DNA of 25,276 nucleotides from Comamonadaceae bacterium. Lineage in GTDB: Bacteria; Pseudomonadota; Gammaproteobacteria; Burkholderiales; Burkholderiaceae_C. The stretch lies in assembly GCA_947371775.1 (NCBI GenBank), contig CANBQX010000009.1, forward strand, positions 1-25,276, written 5' to 3'. The notes beneath the pieces are model-generated. The model searched no databases. It saw nothing but the letters and a program-made list of their open reading frames with translations, and was not told the DNA's origin. Position numbers and translations under genes: made by a program. This document shows, piece after piece, positions 1 through 7,553 of this stretch; within the stretch, counting starts at the first letter, position 1, and every line of letters begins with the position of its first letter.

Positions 1-932
1 AAGGCTTTGTTTTTCGCTCCTTTGGGGATGCTGTAAAAACTTCCGCCCCAGGAGGCCCATGCCTTTTCTGGCAGCTGTGCAGCCCGCCATTGGCCTTTGG
101 TATCCGGTGCCAGCCAGTTGCTTAGGTGGCCGGCCAACCAAGCGCCTGACATTTGGGTGGCAATGGTTCCGCGCTTAAAGCCTTCGGACCATTCGTTCGA
201 CCAGGCAGCAATTTTTCCATCGAGTTTTTGCTCGCGTACTTTCTTGGCCAATTCGAAGGCACGCACAAAGCGCGGGGAGTCCACCAGAACCTTGCCAGTC
301 TTGTCGATGTACAGACCGTCGCCTGCTTGCAGATTCGAGCGGATCACAATGTCTTTGATGTCGCGCGCGTGAGCCACCAGATAGGCGCCCGTGGCCCCTT
401 TGATCTTGCTGCCGGCGTTGACATACGAATCCCACGACTGCGTGAGATCTGCCTCTGAGACGCCGGCTTTTTTCAAGATATCTGTACGGTACAGCAAAGT
501 GCCAGGACCGATATCGGTGGGAATGGCGACCTGCGCGCCAGAACCCGCAGTGCCTTGTCGCCAGGCAAAGGGCACAAAGCGGGCTTGCTGCGCCTTCATG
601 TTGTAGGGCGCTGCGCTCAGGTCTTCCAGACCGCCGCCTTCGGCGAACCGGCCGACGTAGCCGTATTCCAATGCCATCACATCGGGCAGATTGGACGAGG
701 TGGACAGTGCTGTGGTCATCGCCGTGTGGTGATCGGCGTAGGCGCGGCTGGTGATTTTGATTTCTACATCTGGATGCTTCTTTTTCCAGGCGGGGATAGC
801 CGCCTTGGCGATTTCGTCCAGCGCTGGAAATGCGGCAATTGTCAGGGTTTGTTGTGCTTGCGCGCTCATCAGTACGCCGCCAGCCAACATTACGAAAAGG
901 GCCATGCGGGCTTGAATGGAGGTGTTTGCCAT
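1..932 (-). CDS. Sugar-type ABC transporter solute-binding protein (family 1), C-terminus cut by the window edge
   Basis: Periplasmic binding protein that would deliver a carbohydrate to an ABC permease. The ATG at 932-930 opens a frame that stays open to the left edge (310 codons). Residues 1 to about 27 form a signal peptide (short basic start, hydrophobic stretch, ending in SAQAQ). The mature part begins QTLTIAAFPALDEIAKAAIPAWKKK and continues with a stretch typical of MalE/UgpB-like family 1 proteins, including the segments LSTSSNLPDVMALEYG and VAIPTDIGPGTLLYRTDILKKAG. The substrate cannot be read from the sequence. The permease and ATPase genes presumably lie to the left, outside the window. 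A LacI-type regulator is encoded just upstream on the same strand, and a perfect operator palindrome sits in the gap, so sugar-inducible control is inferred. A longer reading frame starting at 939 is in another frame and lacks these features. Confidence 0.88.
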   Translation of the reverse strand, partial: MANTSIQARMALFVMLAGGVLMSAQAQQTLTIAAFPALDEIAKAAIPAWKKKHPDVEIKITSRAYADHHTAMTTALSTSSNLPDVMALEYGYVGRFAEGGGLEDLSAAPYNMKAQQARFVPFAWRQGTAGSGAQVAIPTDIGPGTLLYRTDILKKAGVSEADLTQSWDSYVNAGSKIKGATGAYLVAHARDIKDIVIRSNLQAGDGLYIDKTGKVLVDSPRFVRAFELAKKVREQKLDGKIAAWSNEWSEGFKRGTIATQMSGAWLAGHLSNWLAPDTKGQWRAAQLPEKAWASWGGSFYSIPKGAKNKA

Positions 933-979
933 ATTGCAATTCTTATAGGTTGACGGGTGGTAAAACGCGCGCTTCTAGG

Positions 980-1009
980 AAAATAGATGCGCTTTGAAAG
1001 CGCTTTCAA
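980..1009 (-). promoter_or_regulatory. Predicted promoter of the solute-binding protein gene
   Basis: On the minus strand, TTGAAA at 1009-1004 and TATTTT at 985-980 are separated by 18 bases, a reasonable sigma-70 arrangement. The palindromic operator at 994-1009 covers the -35 and part of the spacer, as expected for direct repression. The transcript would have a leader of about 40 bases before the ATG at 932. Another possible -10 (TATAAG) lies closer to the start codon, so the assignment is tentative. Confidence 0.4.
994..1009. promoter_or_regulatory. LacI-family operator (perfect 16-base palindrome)
   Basis: TTGAAAGCGCTTTCAA is a perfect palindrome with the central CG and the GAAAGC/GCTTTC arms characteristic of LacI/GalR-family operators. 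It lies in the gap between the LacI-type regulator gene and the solute-binding protein gene. A near-identical copy lies in front of the regulator itself at 2155-2170. A weaker related sequence (AGAAAGCGTTCT, 1018-1029) follows close by and may be a second half-strength site. Confidence 0.75.
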
Positions 1010-1060
1010 CAAATTATAGAAAGCGTTCTGCTGCACGCAAGCTAGGGTATTCCCCAGCCT

Positions 1061-2113
1061 TTAAATGGCACGGGCTGCTGCGCTGGACGCACGCACCAAT
1101 AATTCCGGCGGCGGCACCTGGGCGGTGGGCGGTGTGCCTGCGAGCAATTGCAAAATGGACGCGGCGGCCAAACGACCCAGTTCGTAGGCCGGTTGATGGA
1201 TGGTGCTCAAGGGCGGTGTGGCATAGACCGAGTTGGGGAGGTCATCAAAGCCGACCAGAGAAACGTCATGCGGCACCCGCAAGCCATGCTGGAACAAACC
1301 CAGGGCAGCGCCCGTGGCCATTTGGTCATTGGCTGCAAATATCGCGGTGAACGGCAGGTCTTGCGCAACCAAACGATTGACGGCCTCCAGACCGCTGACC
1401 TCGTGGTACATCCCGGGCACTACCAGTCGTGGATCATAGGGAACGCTCGCAGCTTCCAATGCGGCGCGGTAGCCGCGATGGCGCTCGGCTGCATCCGGGT
1501 GTTCCTCGTCACCGGTAATAAATGCGATCCGCGAGTGCCCGAGCGCAAGCAAATGTTCGGTTGCGCGAAAAGCCCCGGCAAAGTTGTCGAAATTGAGTGA
1601 ATACAAGCGATCGCCTTGCAGTTCCCGACCGGTGACCACGACGGGCAGCGACTGTGCACAGGCCAAAAGGGCCGAATCAGACAAACGCGGCATCAGCACC
1701 ACAATGCCATCGACCCGACGTGCATGAAGCAACTCCAGGCAGCGGGCCTCTGCCGTGGGATTCCAATGCGCGCTCATGAACAGCGGGCTGTATCCCATGG
1801 GGTCCAATTCGTCCTCGATGCCGCGCAGCGCCGCACCGTAGAACGGACTGTCAATGGCCTGTGTAACCACACCAATACTGAAGGTTTTGCCGCCTGCCAA
1901 ACCGCGCGCGAGCGGATTCGGCACAAAGCCCAGTGTCTTGGTGGCTTCAACGACGGCTTGGCGTTTCGCTTCGCTCACCACTGCGGTGCCATTCAAAATG
2001 CGCGACACCGTGCTCGGTGACACCCCAGCCAGCTTTGCAACCATCTCCAACGTGACTGGCGTCTTCGGGTTGGCAGCGTGAACTGCGGTGTCAGGGGCAA
2101 TCTTGTTTTTCAT
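1061..2113 (-). CDS. LacI/GalR-family transcriptional regulator of the adjacent sugar transporter
   Basis: A 350-residue repressor-type regulator, the usual length for the family. The N-terminal helix-turn-helix and hinge are at about residues 20-70, with VTLEMVAKLAGVSPSTVSR followed by ILNG, the family's DNA-recognition helix. The rest is the periplasmic-binding-protein-like effector domain, with the typical segments FITGDEEHPDAAERHRGY, FAANDQMATGAALGL and VSLVGFDDLPNS. The start at 2113 leaves about 20 residues before the helix-turn-helix; no clear ribosome binding site decides it. The gene lies upstream of the solute-binding protein gene on the same strand, 128 bases away. Matching operator palindromes before both genes point to local control of sugar uptake and autoregulation. 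The effector sugar is unknown. Confidence 0.9.
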   Translation of the reverse strand: MKNKIAPDTAVHAANPKTPVTLEMVAKLAGVSPSTVSRILNGTAVVSEAKRQAVVEATKTLGFVPNPLARGLAGGKTFSIGVVTQAIDSPFYGAALRGIEDELDPMGYSPLFMSAHWNPTAEARCLELLHARRVDGIVVLMPRLSDSALLACAQSLPVVVTGRELQGDRLYSLNFDNFAGAFRATEHLLALGHSRIAFITGDEEHPDAAERHRGYRAALEAASVPYDPRLVVPGMYHEVSGLEAVNRLVAQDLPFTAIFAANDQMATGAALGLFQHGLRVPHDVSLVGFDDLPNSVYATPPLSTIHQPAYELGRLAAASILQLLAGTPPTAQVPPPELLVRASSAAARAI

Positions 2114-2154
2114 ACGCGTTCAGTGGCAGTAGATATGGTCGCGATCCTTCGGAA

Positions 2155-2170
2155 TTGAAAGCGCCTTCAA
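2155..2170. promoter_or_regulatory. LacI-family operator upstream of the regulator gene
   Basis: TTGAAAGCGCCTTCAA differs by one base from the perfect palindrome at 994-1009. It lies 42 bases before the regulator start codon at 2113. The repeat of such a specific motif in front of both regulator and transporter gene is strong internal evidence that they share one repressor and that the regulator controls itself. Confidence 0.68.
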
Positions 2171-2255
2171 TCTTACCTGCCACCCGGTGCAAAGCCGGTC
2201 AACGTCGGAAATTGCGCAGCTGGCAGACCAGGCGTGTTCGCGCTGAGAGTTCCCG

Positions 2256-2261
2256 CATAAT
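2256..2261 (+). promoter_or_regulatory. Possible -10 element giving a leaderless transcript
   Basis: CATAAT lies six bases before the ATG at 2268, with no Shine-Dalgarno sequence between. If it is the -10 box, transcription would start at or next to the start codon. No good -35 is seen. Confidence 0.35.
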
Positions 2262-2267
2262 GAACCC

Positions 2268-2717
2268 ATGCCCGCCCCCCACTCCCGACCTTGGACGCTG
2301 TACGCGCTGACTTTCGCAGTCGCCTTGCTTGCCGGCGCAAGTGCTGTCTATTGGGTTGTGGGTACGGCGAGTTTGGCCAATCAAAGCGTGCAAAGTGCAT
2401 CGGTGGATGCCAAAGCGGACGGGCCGGATGCAAAAGACCTGGCGCGCGCTTTGGGCGGCAAGCCACTGGCGTCTGCCAGCGCACCGGTGGCGGAGACGGC
2501 GCAATACCAGCTCCTGGGAGTCGTTGCGGGCCCCGTGGGCAAAGGCTATGCCCTGCTGGCGGTGGGAAGCGCCGCACCGAAAGCTTATACCGTGGGCTCA
2601 GCGCTGGGTGAGGGACTGGTCTTGCAATCGGTGTCGGCCCGTGGCGCAAAAATCGGTGCGACGGTGCAAGGGCCTGCGACCGTGGAACTGGCATTGCCCA
2701 AACCGCACGGGTGGTGA
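2268..2717 (+). CDS. Orphan GspC-like (type II secretion HR-domain) inner-membrane protein
   Basis: A 149-residue protein with one N-terminal membrane helix (about residues 9-31) and a linker rich in Ala, Ser and Asp. A small C-terminal domain contains YQLLGVVAG, GYALLAVG and KAYTVGSALGEG. This resembles the homology region of GspC/PulC, the inner-membrane protein that contacts the secretin in type II secretion. Full-length GspC also has a PDZ domain, absent here, so it matches the short GspC-like or N-type proteins. No other secretion gene is nearby, so its partner is unknown. It ends about 107 bases before pntAA on the same strand. Assignment is by pattern of the domain; function is inferred. 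Confidence 0.6.
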   Translation: MPAPHSRPWTLYALTFAVALLAGASAVYWVVGTASLANQSVQSASVDAKADGPDAKDLARALGGKPLASASAPVAETAQYQLLGVVAGPVGKGYALLAVGSAAPKAYTVGSALGEGLVLQSVSARGAKIGATVQGPATVELALPKPHGW

Positions 2718-2824
2718 TGGTGCCCGCCTGGCGGGGGATTGCGCGGGTTTTCACGTTGCGGCACCGGTGAAAGTTCATGTAAGCTTGGCGCAAGACTTAC
2801 TTCCTTCCCCTCAGGAGCGATTCC

Positions 2825-3955
2825 ATGCAAATTGGCGTACCGGCCGAAACAGCTGCAGGCGAAACCCGTGTTGCCGTGACCCCCGAAACGGTGAAAAAAT
2901 TGGTGGCCCAAGGGCACGCGGTGCACCTTCAATCGGGCGCTGGGGTGCGTGCCAGTGTGACCGATGACGCGTATGTGGCTGCCGGAGCGCAGATTTGCGA
3001 CGCCGCGGCAGCGTTGGGCAGCGACCTGGTGCTCAAGGTAGTCGCCCCGCAGGCCGACGAGCTTGCCCATATGAAGTCCGGGTCCGCGCTGGTGGGCATG
3101 CTCAACCCCTTTGACGCCGAGGGCTTGAAACGCATGGCAGGCGCAGGGCTCACGAGTTTCGCTTTGGAGGCGGCACCGCGCACCACCCGCGCGCAGAGCA
3201 TGGACGTGCTCTCCAGCCAGGCCAATATTGCAGGCTACAAGGCCGTAATGATGGCCGCTGACAAATACCAGCGCTTTTTCCCCATGCTGATGACGGCTGC
3301 AGGCACAGTCAAAGCAGCGCGCGTCGTCATTTTGGGCGTCGGTGTGGCGGGCTTGCAGGCCATTGCCACCGCAAAACGCCTGGGCGCGGTGATCGAAGCG
3401 TCTGACGTGCGCCCCAGTGTGAAAGAGCAAGTGGAGTCGCTGGGCGCCAAGTTCATTGACGTCTCCTACGACACCGCTGAGGAAAAAGAAGCGGCTGTGG
3501 GCGTGGGCGGCTATGCGCGCCCCATGCCGCAAAGCTGGCTGGACCGCCAAAAAACCGAAGTCGCCAAACGCGTGGCGCTGGCCGATGTGGTCATTTCCAC
3601 GGCGCTCATTCCCGGGCGCGCTGCACCGGTGCTGGTCACCGAAGACATGGTCAAGAGCATGAAACCAGGCTCGGTGATTGTGGACATCGCCGCAGGCAAG
3701 GCCGCCGACGGCATTGGCGGCAATTGCGTGCTGACCGAAGCTGGCAAAACCGTGGTGAAGCATGGCGTGACGCTGTTGGGTGAAACCAATTTGGCCGCGC
3801 TGGTCGCAGCCGATGCTTCGGCCTTGTATGCGCGCAACGTGCTGGACTTCTTGAAGCTGGTGCTGAACAAAGAGGGTCAATTCCATGTGGACATGGAAGA
3901 CGACATCGTGGCTGCCTGCTTGATGACGCAGGGCGGCGAGGTCAAGCGCAAATAA
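2825..3955 (+). CDS. pntAA: NAD(P) transhydrogenase subunit alpha, part 1 (NAD(H)-binding domain I)
   Basis: Cytoplasmic NAD(H)-binding subunit of the proton-translocating transhydrogenase, which transfers hydride between NADH and NADP+ using the proton gradient. The 376 residues show the family start IGVPAETAAGETRVAVTPE, the segment LVGMLNPFDAEGLKRMAGAG, the conserved SMDVLSSQANIAGYKAV, and the Rossmann nucleotide-binding loop VVILGVGVAGLQAIATAKRLGA. DVRPSVKEQVESLGAKF follows. The protein stops after domain I, so this is the three-subunit form known from Rhodospirillum rubrum rather than the two-subunit E. coli form. A CAGGAG ribosome binding site precedes the ATG at 2825. pntAB and pntB follow in order, with a 68-base gap before pntAB. 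Confidence 0.96.
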   Translation: MQIGVPAETAAGETRVAVTPETVKKLVAQGHAVHLQSGAGVRASVTDDAYVAAGAQICDAAAALGSDLVLKVVAPQADELAHMKSGSALVGMLNPFDAEGLKRMAGAGLTSFALEAAPRTTRAQSMDVLSSQANIAGYKAVMMAADKYQRFFPMLMTAAGTVKAARVVILGVGVAGLQAIATAKRLGAVIEASDVRPSVKEQVESLGAKFIDVSYDTAEEKEAAVGVGGYARPMPQSWLDRQKTEVAKRVALADVVISTALIPGRAAPVLVTEDMVKSMKPGSVIVDIAAGKAADGIGGNCVLTEAGKTVVKHGVTLLGETNLAALVAADASALYARNVLDFLKLVLNKEGQFHVDMEDDIVAACLMTQGGEVKRK

Positions 3956-3983
3956 GCCCGCTGGCTCGGCAAATAAATTGGAA

Positions 3984-4007
3984 TCTGACCCCCATTCTGA
4001 CCCCCAT
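3984..4007. repeat. Tandem 12-base repeat before pntAB (two copies)
   Basis: TCTGACCCCCAT occurs twice head to tail (3984-3995 and 3996-4007), preceded by AAATAAATTGGAA. It occupies most of the gap between pntAA and pntAB and ends just before the pntAB ribosome binding region. The sequence AATTGGAATCTGACCCC resembles a dispersed motif that I recall from betaproteobacterial genomes near Y1/REP-associated transposases, but that link is from memory and not shown here. Confidence 0.55.
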
Positions 4008-4023
4008 TCAATAGGAAAAAAAA

Positions 4024-4344
4024 ATGGAAGTTGTCTCCCCCACCATTCTCAATCTCATTATTTTTGTGCTGGCCATTTACGTGGGTTACCACGTGGTGTG
4101 GACGGTCACACCGGCATTGCATACGCCGCTGATGGCGGTGACCAACGCGATTTCGGCCATCGTCATCGTGGGCGCCATGCTGGCGGCTGCGCTGACCGAG
4201 ACCCCGCTGGGTAAAACCATGGGTGTGCTGGCGGTGGCGCTGGCGGCGGTCAATGTGTTTGGTGGCTTCATGGTCACGCGGCGCATGCTGGAAATGTTCA
4301 AGAAAAAAGAGAAAAAAGTCGCCGCTAAGGAGAGTGCACAATGA
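4024..4344 (+). CDS. pntAB: NAD(P) transhydrogenase subunit alpha, part 2 (membrane domain)
   Basis: A 106-residue membrane protein forming the alpha-chain part of the proton channel (domain II). It starts MEVVSPTILNLIIFVLAIYV and has three to four hydrophobic helices, including HTPLMAVTNAISAIVIVGAM, the most conserved part of this subunit. The C-terminus is lysine-rich (KKKEKKVAAKES) and cytoplasmic. The start ATG follows an A/G-rich stretch (AGGAAAAAAA). Its TGA overlaps the pntB ATG by four bases (ATGA), indicating translational coupling. Confidence 0.95.
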   Translation: MEVVSPTILNLIIFVLAIYVGYHVVWTVTPALHTPLMAVTNAISAIVIVGAMLAAALTETPLGKTMGVLAVALAAVNVFGGFMVTRRMLEMFKKKEKKVAAKESAQ

Positions 4345-5780
4345 GCCTGAACCTCGTCACTCTTCTGTATTTGTTTGCCAGCGTCTGTTTTATTCAGGCG
4401 CTCAAAGGCCTGTCGCACCCCACCACGTCCATCCGGGGCAATGTGTTCGGCATGATCGGCATGACCGTGGCTGCGGTCACGACAGCCGCATTGATTTACA
4501 AACTGGCCACCCACATGGGGCAGGACGGCTTCACGGGGCTGGGTTGGGTCTTGGCAGCATTGGTCGTTGGTGGCACGGTGGGAACCGTCATGGCCCAGCG
4601 CGTGGAGATGACCAAAATGCCTGAGCTTGTGGCCTTTATGCACAGCATGATCGGTCTGGCAGCGGTCTTTATTGCGGTGGCTGCAGTGGCCGAACCCAGC
4701 GCACTCTTGCACGGGCTAGAAAAAGGTGCGGAAATTCCCATGGGCAACCGTTTGGAATTGTTCCTGGGCGCGGCCATTGGTGCCATCACCTTCAGCGGTT
4801 CAGTCATTGCCTTTGGCAAGTTGTCGGGCAAATACAAGTTCCGTTTGTTCCAAGGCGCGCCGGTGCAGTTTGCAGGCCAGCACAAGCTCAATCTGGTGCT
4901 GGGCCTGACCACACTGGGCTTGGGCCTGTGCTTTATGGCCAATGGCGCCTGGTGGGCGTTTTTTGCCATGCTGGCCCTGGCCTTTGTCATGGGTGTGCTC
5001 ATCATCATCCCGATTGGCGGGGCTGACATGCCGGTGGTGGTGTCTATGCTCAACAGCTATTCGGGCTGGGCGGCTGCGGGCATCGGCTTTAGCCTGAACA
5101 ACAGCATGCTGATCATTGCCGGCTCCTTGGTGGGCTCCAGCGGCGCGATTCTGAGCTACATCATGTGCAAGGCCATGAACCGCTCCTTCTTCAATGTGAT
5201 TCTGGGCGGTTTTGGTGGTGATACGGCGGTCGCATCGGGCGCTGCGGCCCAACAACGGCCCGTCAAGAGCGGCAGCGCCGATGACGCAGCCTTTGTGCTG
5301 GGTAATGCAGAAACCGTGATCATCGTGCCCGGCTACGGCTTGGCCGTGGCGCGCGCCCAGCATGCGGTCAAAGAACTGGCGGCCAAGCTGACGGCCAAAG
5401 GCATCACGGTGAAGTACGCCATCCATCCGGTCGCCGGTCGCATGCCCGGCCACATGAACGTCTTGCTCGCTGAGGCTGAAGTGCCCTACGACCAGGTGTT
5501 TGAAATGGAAGACATCAATGGCGAGTTTGGCCAGGCTGACGTGGCCATCATTCTGGGTGCCAACGACGTGGTGAACCCCGCTGCGCACACCAAAGGCAGC
5601 GCCATTTACGGCATGCCGATCTTGGAGGCCTACAAAGCGAAAACCATCATCGTCAACAAGCGCTCCATGGCGGCAGGCTATGCCGGTTTGGACAACGAGT
5701 TGTTCTACCTGGACAAGACCATGATGGTGTTTGGGGACGCCAAGAAGGTCGTGGAAGACATGGTCAAGGCGATTGAGTAA
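4341..5780 (+). CDS. pntB: NAD(P) transhydrogenase subunit beta
   Basis: Beta subunit with the membrane channel in the first half (many hydrophobic helices, about residues 1-260) and the NADP(H)-binding domain III at the C-terminus. Domain III shows the characteristic segments IIVPGYGLAVARAQHAV, YAIHPVAGRMPGHMNVLLAE, FEMEDINGEFGQADVAIILG and ANDVVNPAA. The length of 479 residues is close to that of known PntB proteins. It overlaps pntAB by four bases. With PntAA and PntAB it forms the membrane complex that makes NADPH at the expense of the proton gradient. The acyl-CoA ligase gene follows 60 bases later on the same strand. Confidence 0.97.
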   Translation: MSLNLVTLLYLFASVCFIQALKGLSHPTTSIRGNVFGMIGMTVAAVTTAALIYKLATHMGQDGFTGLGWVLAALVVGGTVGTVMAQRVEMTKMPELVAFMHSMIGLAAVFIAVAAVAEPSALLHGLEKGAEIPMGNRLELFLGAAIGAITFSGSVIAFGKLSGKYKFRLFQGAPVQFAGQHKLNLVLGLTTLGLGLCFMANGAWWAFFAMLALAFVMGVLIIIPIGGADMPVVVSMLNSYSGWAAAGIGFSLNNSMLIIAGSLVGSSGAILSYIMCKAMNRSFFNVILGGFGGDTAVASGAAAQQRPVKSGSADDAAFVLGNAETVIIVPGYGLAVARAQHAVKELAAKLTAKGITVKYAIHPVAGRMPGHMNVLLAEAEVPYDQVFEMEDINGEFGQADVAIILGANDVVNPAAHTKGSAIYGMPILEAYKAKTIIVNKRSMAAGYAGLDNELFYLDKTMMVFGDAKKVVEDMVKAIE

Positions 5781-5827
5781 CGCCGACTGCCGATGCAGCA
5801 CGATGCTATTGACTCCACACAGATCCA

Positions 5828-5833
5828 AGGAGG
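5828..5833 (+). promoter_or_regulatory. Strong ribosome binding site that decides the start of the acyl-CoA ligase
   Basis: AGGAGG lies seven bases before the ATG at 5841. It makes that codon the likely start rather than the in-frame ATG at 5793, which has no Shine-Dalgarno sequence and would add 16 residues without family resemblance. Confidence 0.8.
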
Positions 5834-5840
5834 CCACCCC

Positions 5841-7514
5841 ATGACCGCGCACGCTTGGCTTGGTGCCTATCCACCAGGTATGGCCCAGGATGTAGACCCG
5901 GGTGCTTACCGCTCACTGGTGGTGTTGATGGAGGAAGCGTTTGCGAAGTACGCAGACCGCACGGCCTACAGCTTCATGGGCATGGACATCAGCTTTGCGC
6001 AGACCGATCGCCTGAGCCTCAGCGTTGCGGCGTATTTGCAAAGCCTGGGGCTGAACAAAGGTGACCGTGTGGCCATCATGATGCCCAACGTGCCCCAGTA
6101 CCCGGTGGCTGTGGCGGCGATTCTGCGCGCCGGCTATGTGGTGGTGAACGTCAACCCACTCTACACCGCCCGTGAGCTGGAGCACCAACTGAAAGACGCT
6201 GGTGCCAAGGCCATTTTTATTCTTGAAAACTTCGCAGCCACGTTGCAAAAGTGCCTGCCCGCAACGCCGATCAAGCACATTGTTTTGTGCGCCATGGGCG
6301 ACCAATTGGGTCTGATCAAAGGCGCCTTGGTCAATTACGTGGTGCGTTCGCGCAAGAAGCTGGTACCCGCCTTTGACCTGCCGGAAGCGGTGCGCTTCAA
6401 TACCGCAGTGGCCAAGGGCAGCAAGTCCGCATTTACCAAACCGCAGCTGCAGGCCGATGACCTGGCGGTGCTGCAGTACACCGGCGGCACCACGGGTGTC
6501 TCCAAAGGTGCGGTACTGCTGCACCGCAATTTGATCGCCAACGTCCTGCAGTCGGAGGCCTGGAACCAACCCGCCATGCGGGAACTGCCACCTGCTGAGC
6601 AGCCCACCAGCGTATGTGCCTTGCCGCTGTACCACATCTTTGCCTTCACCATTGGCATGATGCTGAACATGCGCATGGGCGGCAAGCTCATTCTTATTCC
6701 CAACCCGCGCGACATTCCCGCCGTGTTGCAAGAGCTGCGCAAGCACACCATCCACAGCTTTCCAGCGGTCAACACCTTGTTCAACGGACTGGCCAACCAC
6801 CCCGACTTCAACACGGTGGACTGGAGCCATCTGCGCATCTCGCTGGGTGGTGGCACCGCAGTGCAAAGCAGCGTGGCCAAGCTGTGGTTTGAAAAAACCG
6901 GCTGCCCCATTTGCGAAGGCTACGGCCTGAGCGAGACCTCGCCGTCGGCCAGCTGTAACCCCGTCACTGCCAAAGAATTCACGGGCACGATTGGGATGCC
7001 GATTCCTGGAACGGTGATGAAGCTGCTCGATGACGATGGGCACGAATGTGCGCCGGGGCAGGCTGGTGAAATCGCGATCAAAGGCCCGCAGGTGATGGCC
7101 GGCTACTGGCAGCGTCCGGACGAGACCGCCAAGGTCATGACCGCCGACGGCTTTTTCAAGTCCGGCGATATTGGCACCATGGACGAGCGGGGCTACTTCA
7201 AAATCGTGGACCGCAAAAAAGACATGATTTTGGTCAGCGGCTTTAACGTGTTTCCGACCGAGCTTGAAGACGTGGTGGCTCAGCTCGAAGGCGTGATGGA
7301 GTGCGCCTGCATCGGCATTCCTGACGCCAAAACGGGCGAAGCCGTCAAACTGGTGATCGTGAAAAAAGACCCGAATTTGGACGAAGCGTCCGTGCGTGCC
7401 CATTGCCGAGAAAACCTCACGGGTTACAAGCAGCCCAAAGAAATTGAGTTTCGCGAAGACCTGCCGAAGACACCGGTCGGCAAAATTTTGCGCCGAGAAC
7501 TGCGGACGCCCTAA
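5841..7514 (+). CDS. fadD: Long-chain fatty acid-CoA ligase (AMP-forming)
   Basis: Activates fatty acids to acyl-CoA through an acyl-adenylate, feeding beta-oxidation; probably peripheral on the inner membrane. The 557 residues match the FadD length (about 560). Visible motifs in order: the AMP-binding P-loop YTGGTTGVSKGAVL at about residue 213, GYGLSETSPSASCNP at about 360, the conserved SGDIGTMDERGYFKIVDR region and KDMILVSGFNVFPTELEDV. The C-terminal catalytic lysine motif TPVGKILRREL is within the last 15 residues. A strong ribosome binding site fixes the start. The gene lies 60 bases after pntB and may be read from the pnt promoter. The exact chain-length preference cannot be read, and medium-chain or related substrates remain possible. 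Confidence 0.88.
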   Translation: MTAHAWLGAYPPGMAQDVDPGAYRSLVVLMEEAFAKYADRTAYSFMGMDISFAQTDRLSLSVAAYLQSLGLNKGDRVAIMMPNVPQYPVAVAAILRAGYVVVNVNPLYTARELEHQLKDAGAKAIFILENFAATLQKCLPATPIKHIVLCAMGDQLGLIKGALVNYVVRSRKKLVPAFDLPEAVRFNTAVAKGSKSAFTKPQLQADDLAVLQYTGGTTGVSKGAVLLHRNLIANVLQSEAWNQPAMRELPPAEQPTSVCALPLYHIFAFTIGMMLNMRMGGKLILIPNPRDIPAVLQELRKHTIHSFPAVNTLFNGLANHPDFNTVDWSHLRISLGGGTAVQSSVAKLWFEKTGCPICEGYGLSETSPSASCNPVTAKEFTGTIGMPIPGTVMKLLDDDGHECAPGQAGEIAIKGPQVMAGYWQRPDETAKVMTADGFFKSGDIGTMDERGYFKIVDRKKDMILVSGFNVFPTELEDVVAQLEGVMECACIGIPDAKTGEAVKLVIVKKDPNLDEASVRAHCRENLTGYKQPKEIEFREDLPKTPVGKILRRELRTP

Positions 7515-7524
7515 GGCACGCACT

Positions 7525-7553
7525 AAGGCAGCGTTCGCTGCGCCGGTCGCCTT
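7525..7553. terminator. Possible hairpin between convergent genes
   Basis: In the 37-base gap between fadD and corA, which converge, GCAGCG (7528-7533) and CGCTGC (7536-7541) form a tight inverted repeat. AAGGC (7525-7529) can alternatively pair with GCCTT (7549-7553). There is no clear T run, so its role as a bidirectional terminator is uncertain. Confidence 0.3.

Noticed and set aside
175..939. A 254-codon frame on the minus strand over the solute-binding protein gene
   Set aside because: It is one frame off the recognisable binding protein that starts at 932, has no family features, and its Arg-rich composition is typical of a shadow frame.
2723..2735. CCCGC-CTG-GCGGG hairpin after the GspC-like gene as a terminator
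   Set aside because: Only a five-base stem with a three-base loop and no adjacent T run; too weak to call.
2585..3886. A 433-codon minus-strand frame opposite pntAA
   Set aside because: Rich in His and Gly with no recognisable domain; the plus strand encodes a full PntAA.
5913..7523. A 536-codon minus-strand frame opposite fadD
   Set aside because: Long only because GC-rich codon use suppresses stops in this frame; its translation has no family features and the FadD motifs are on the other strand.
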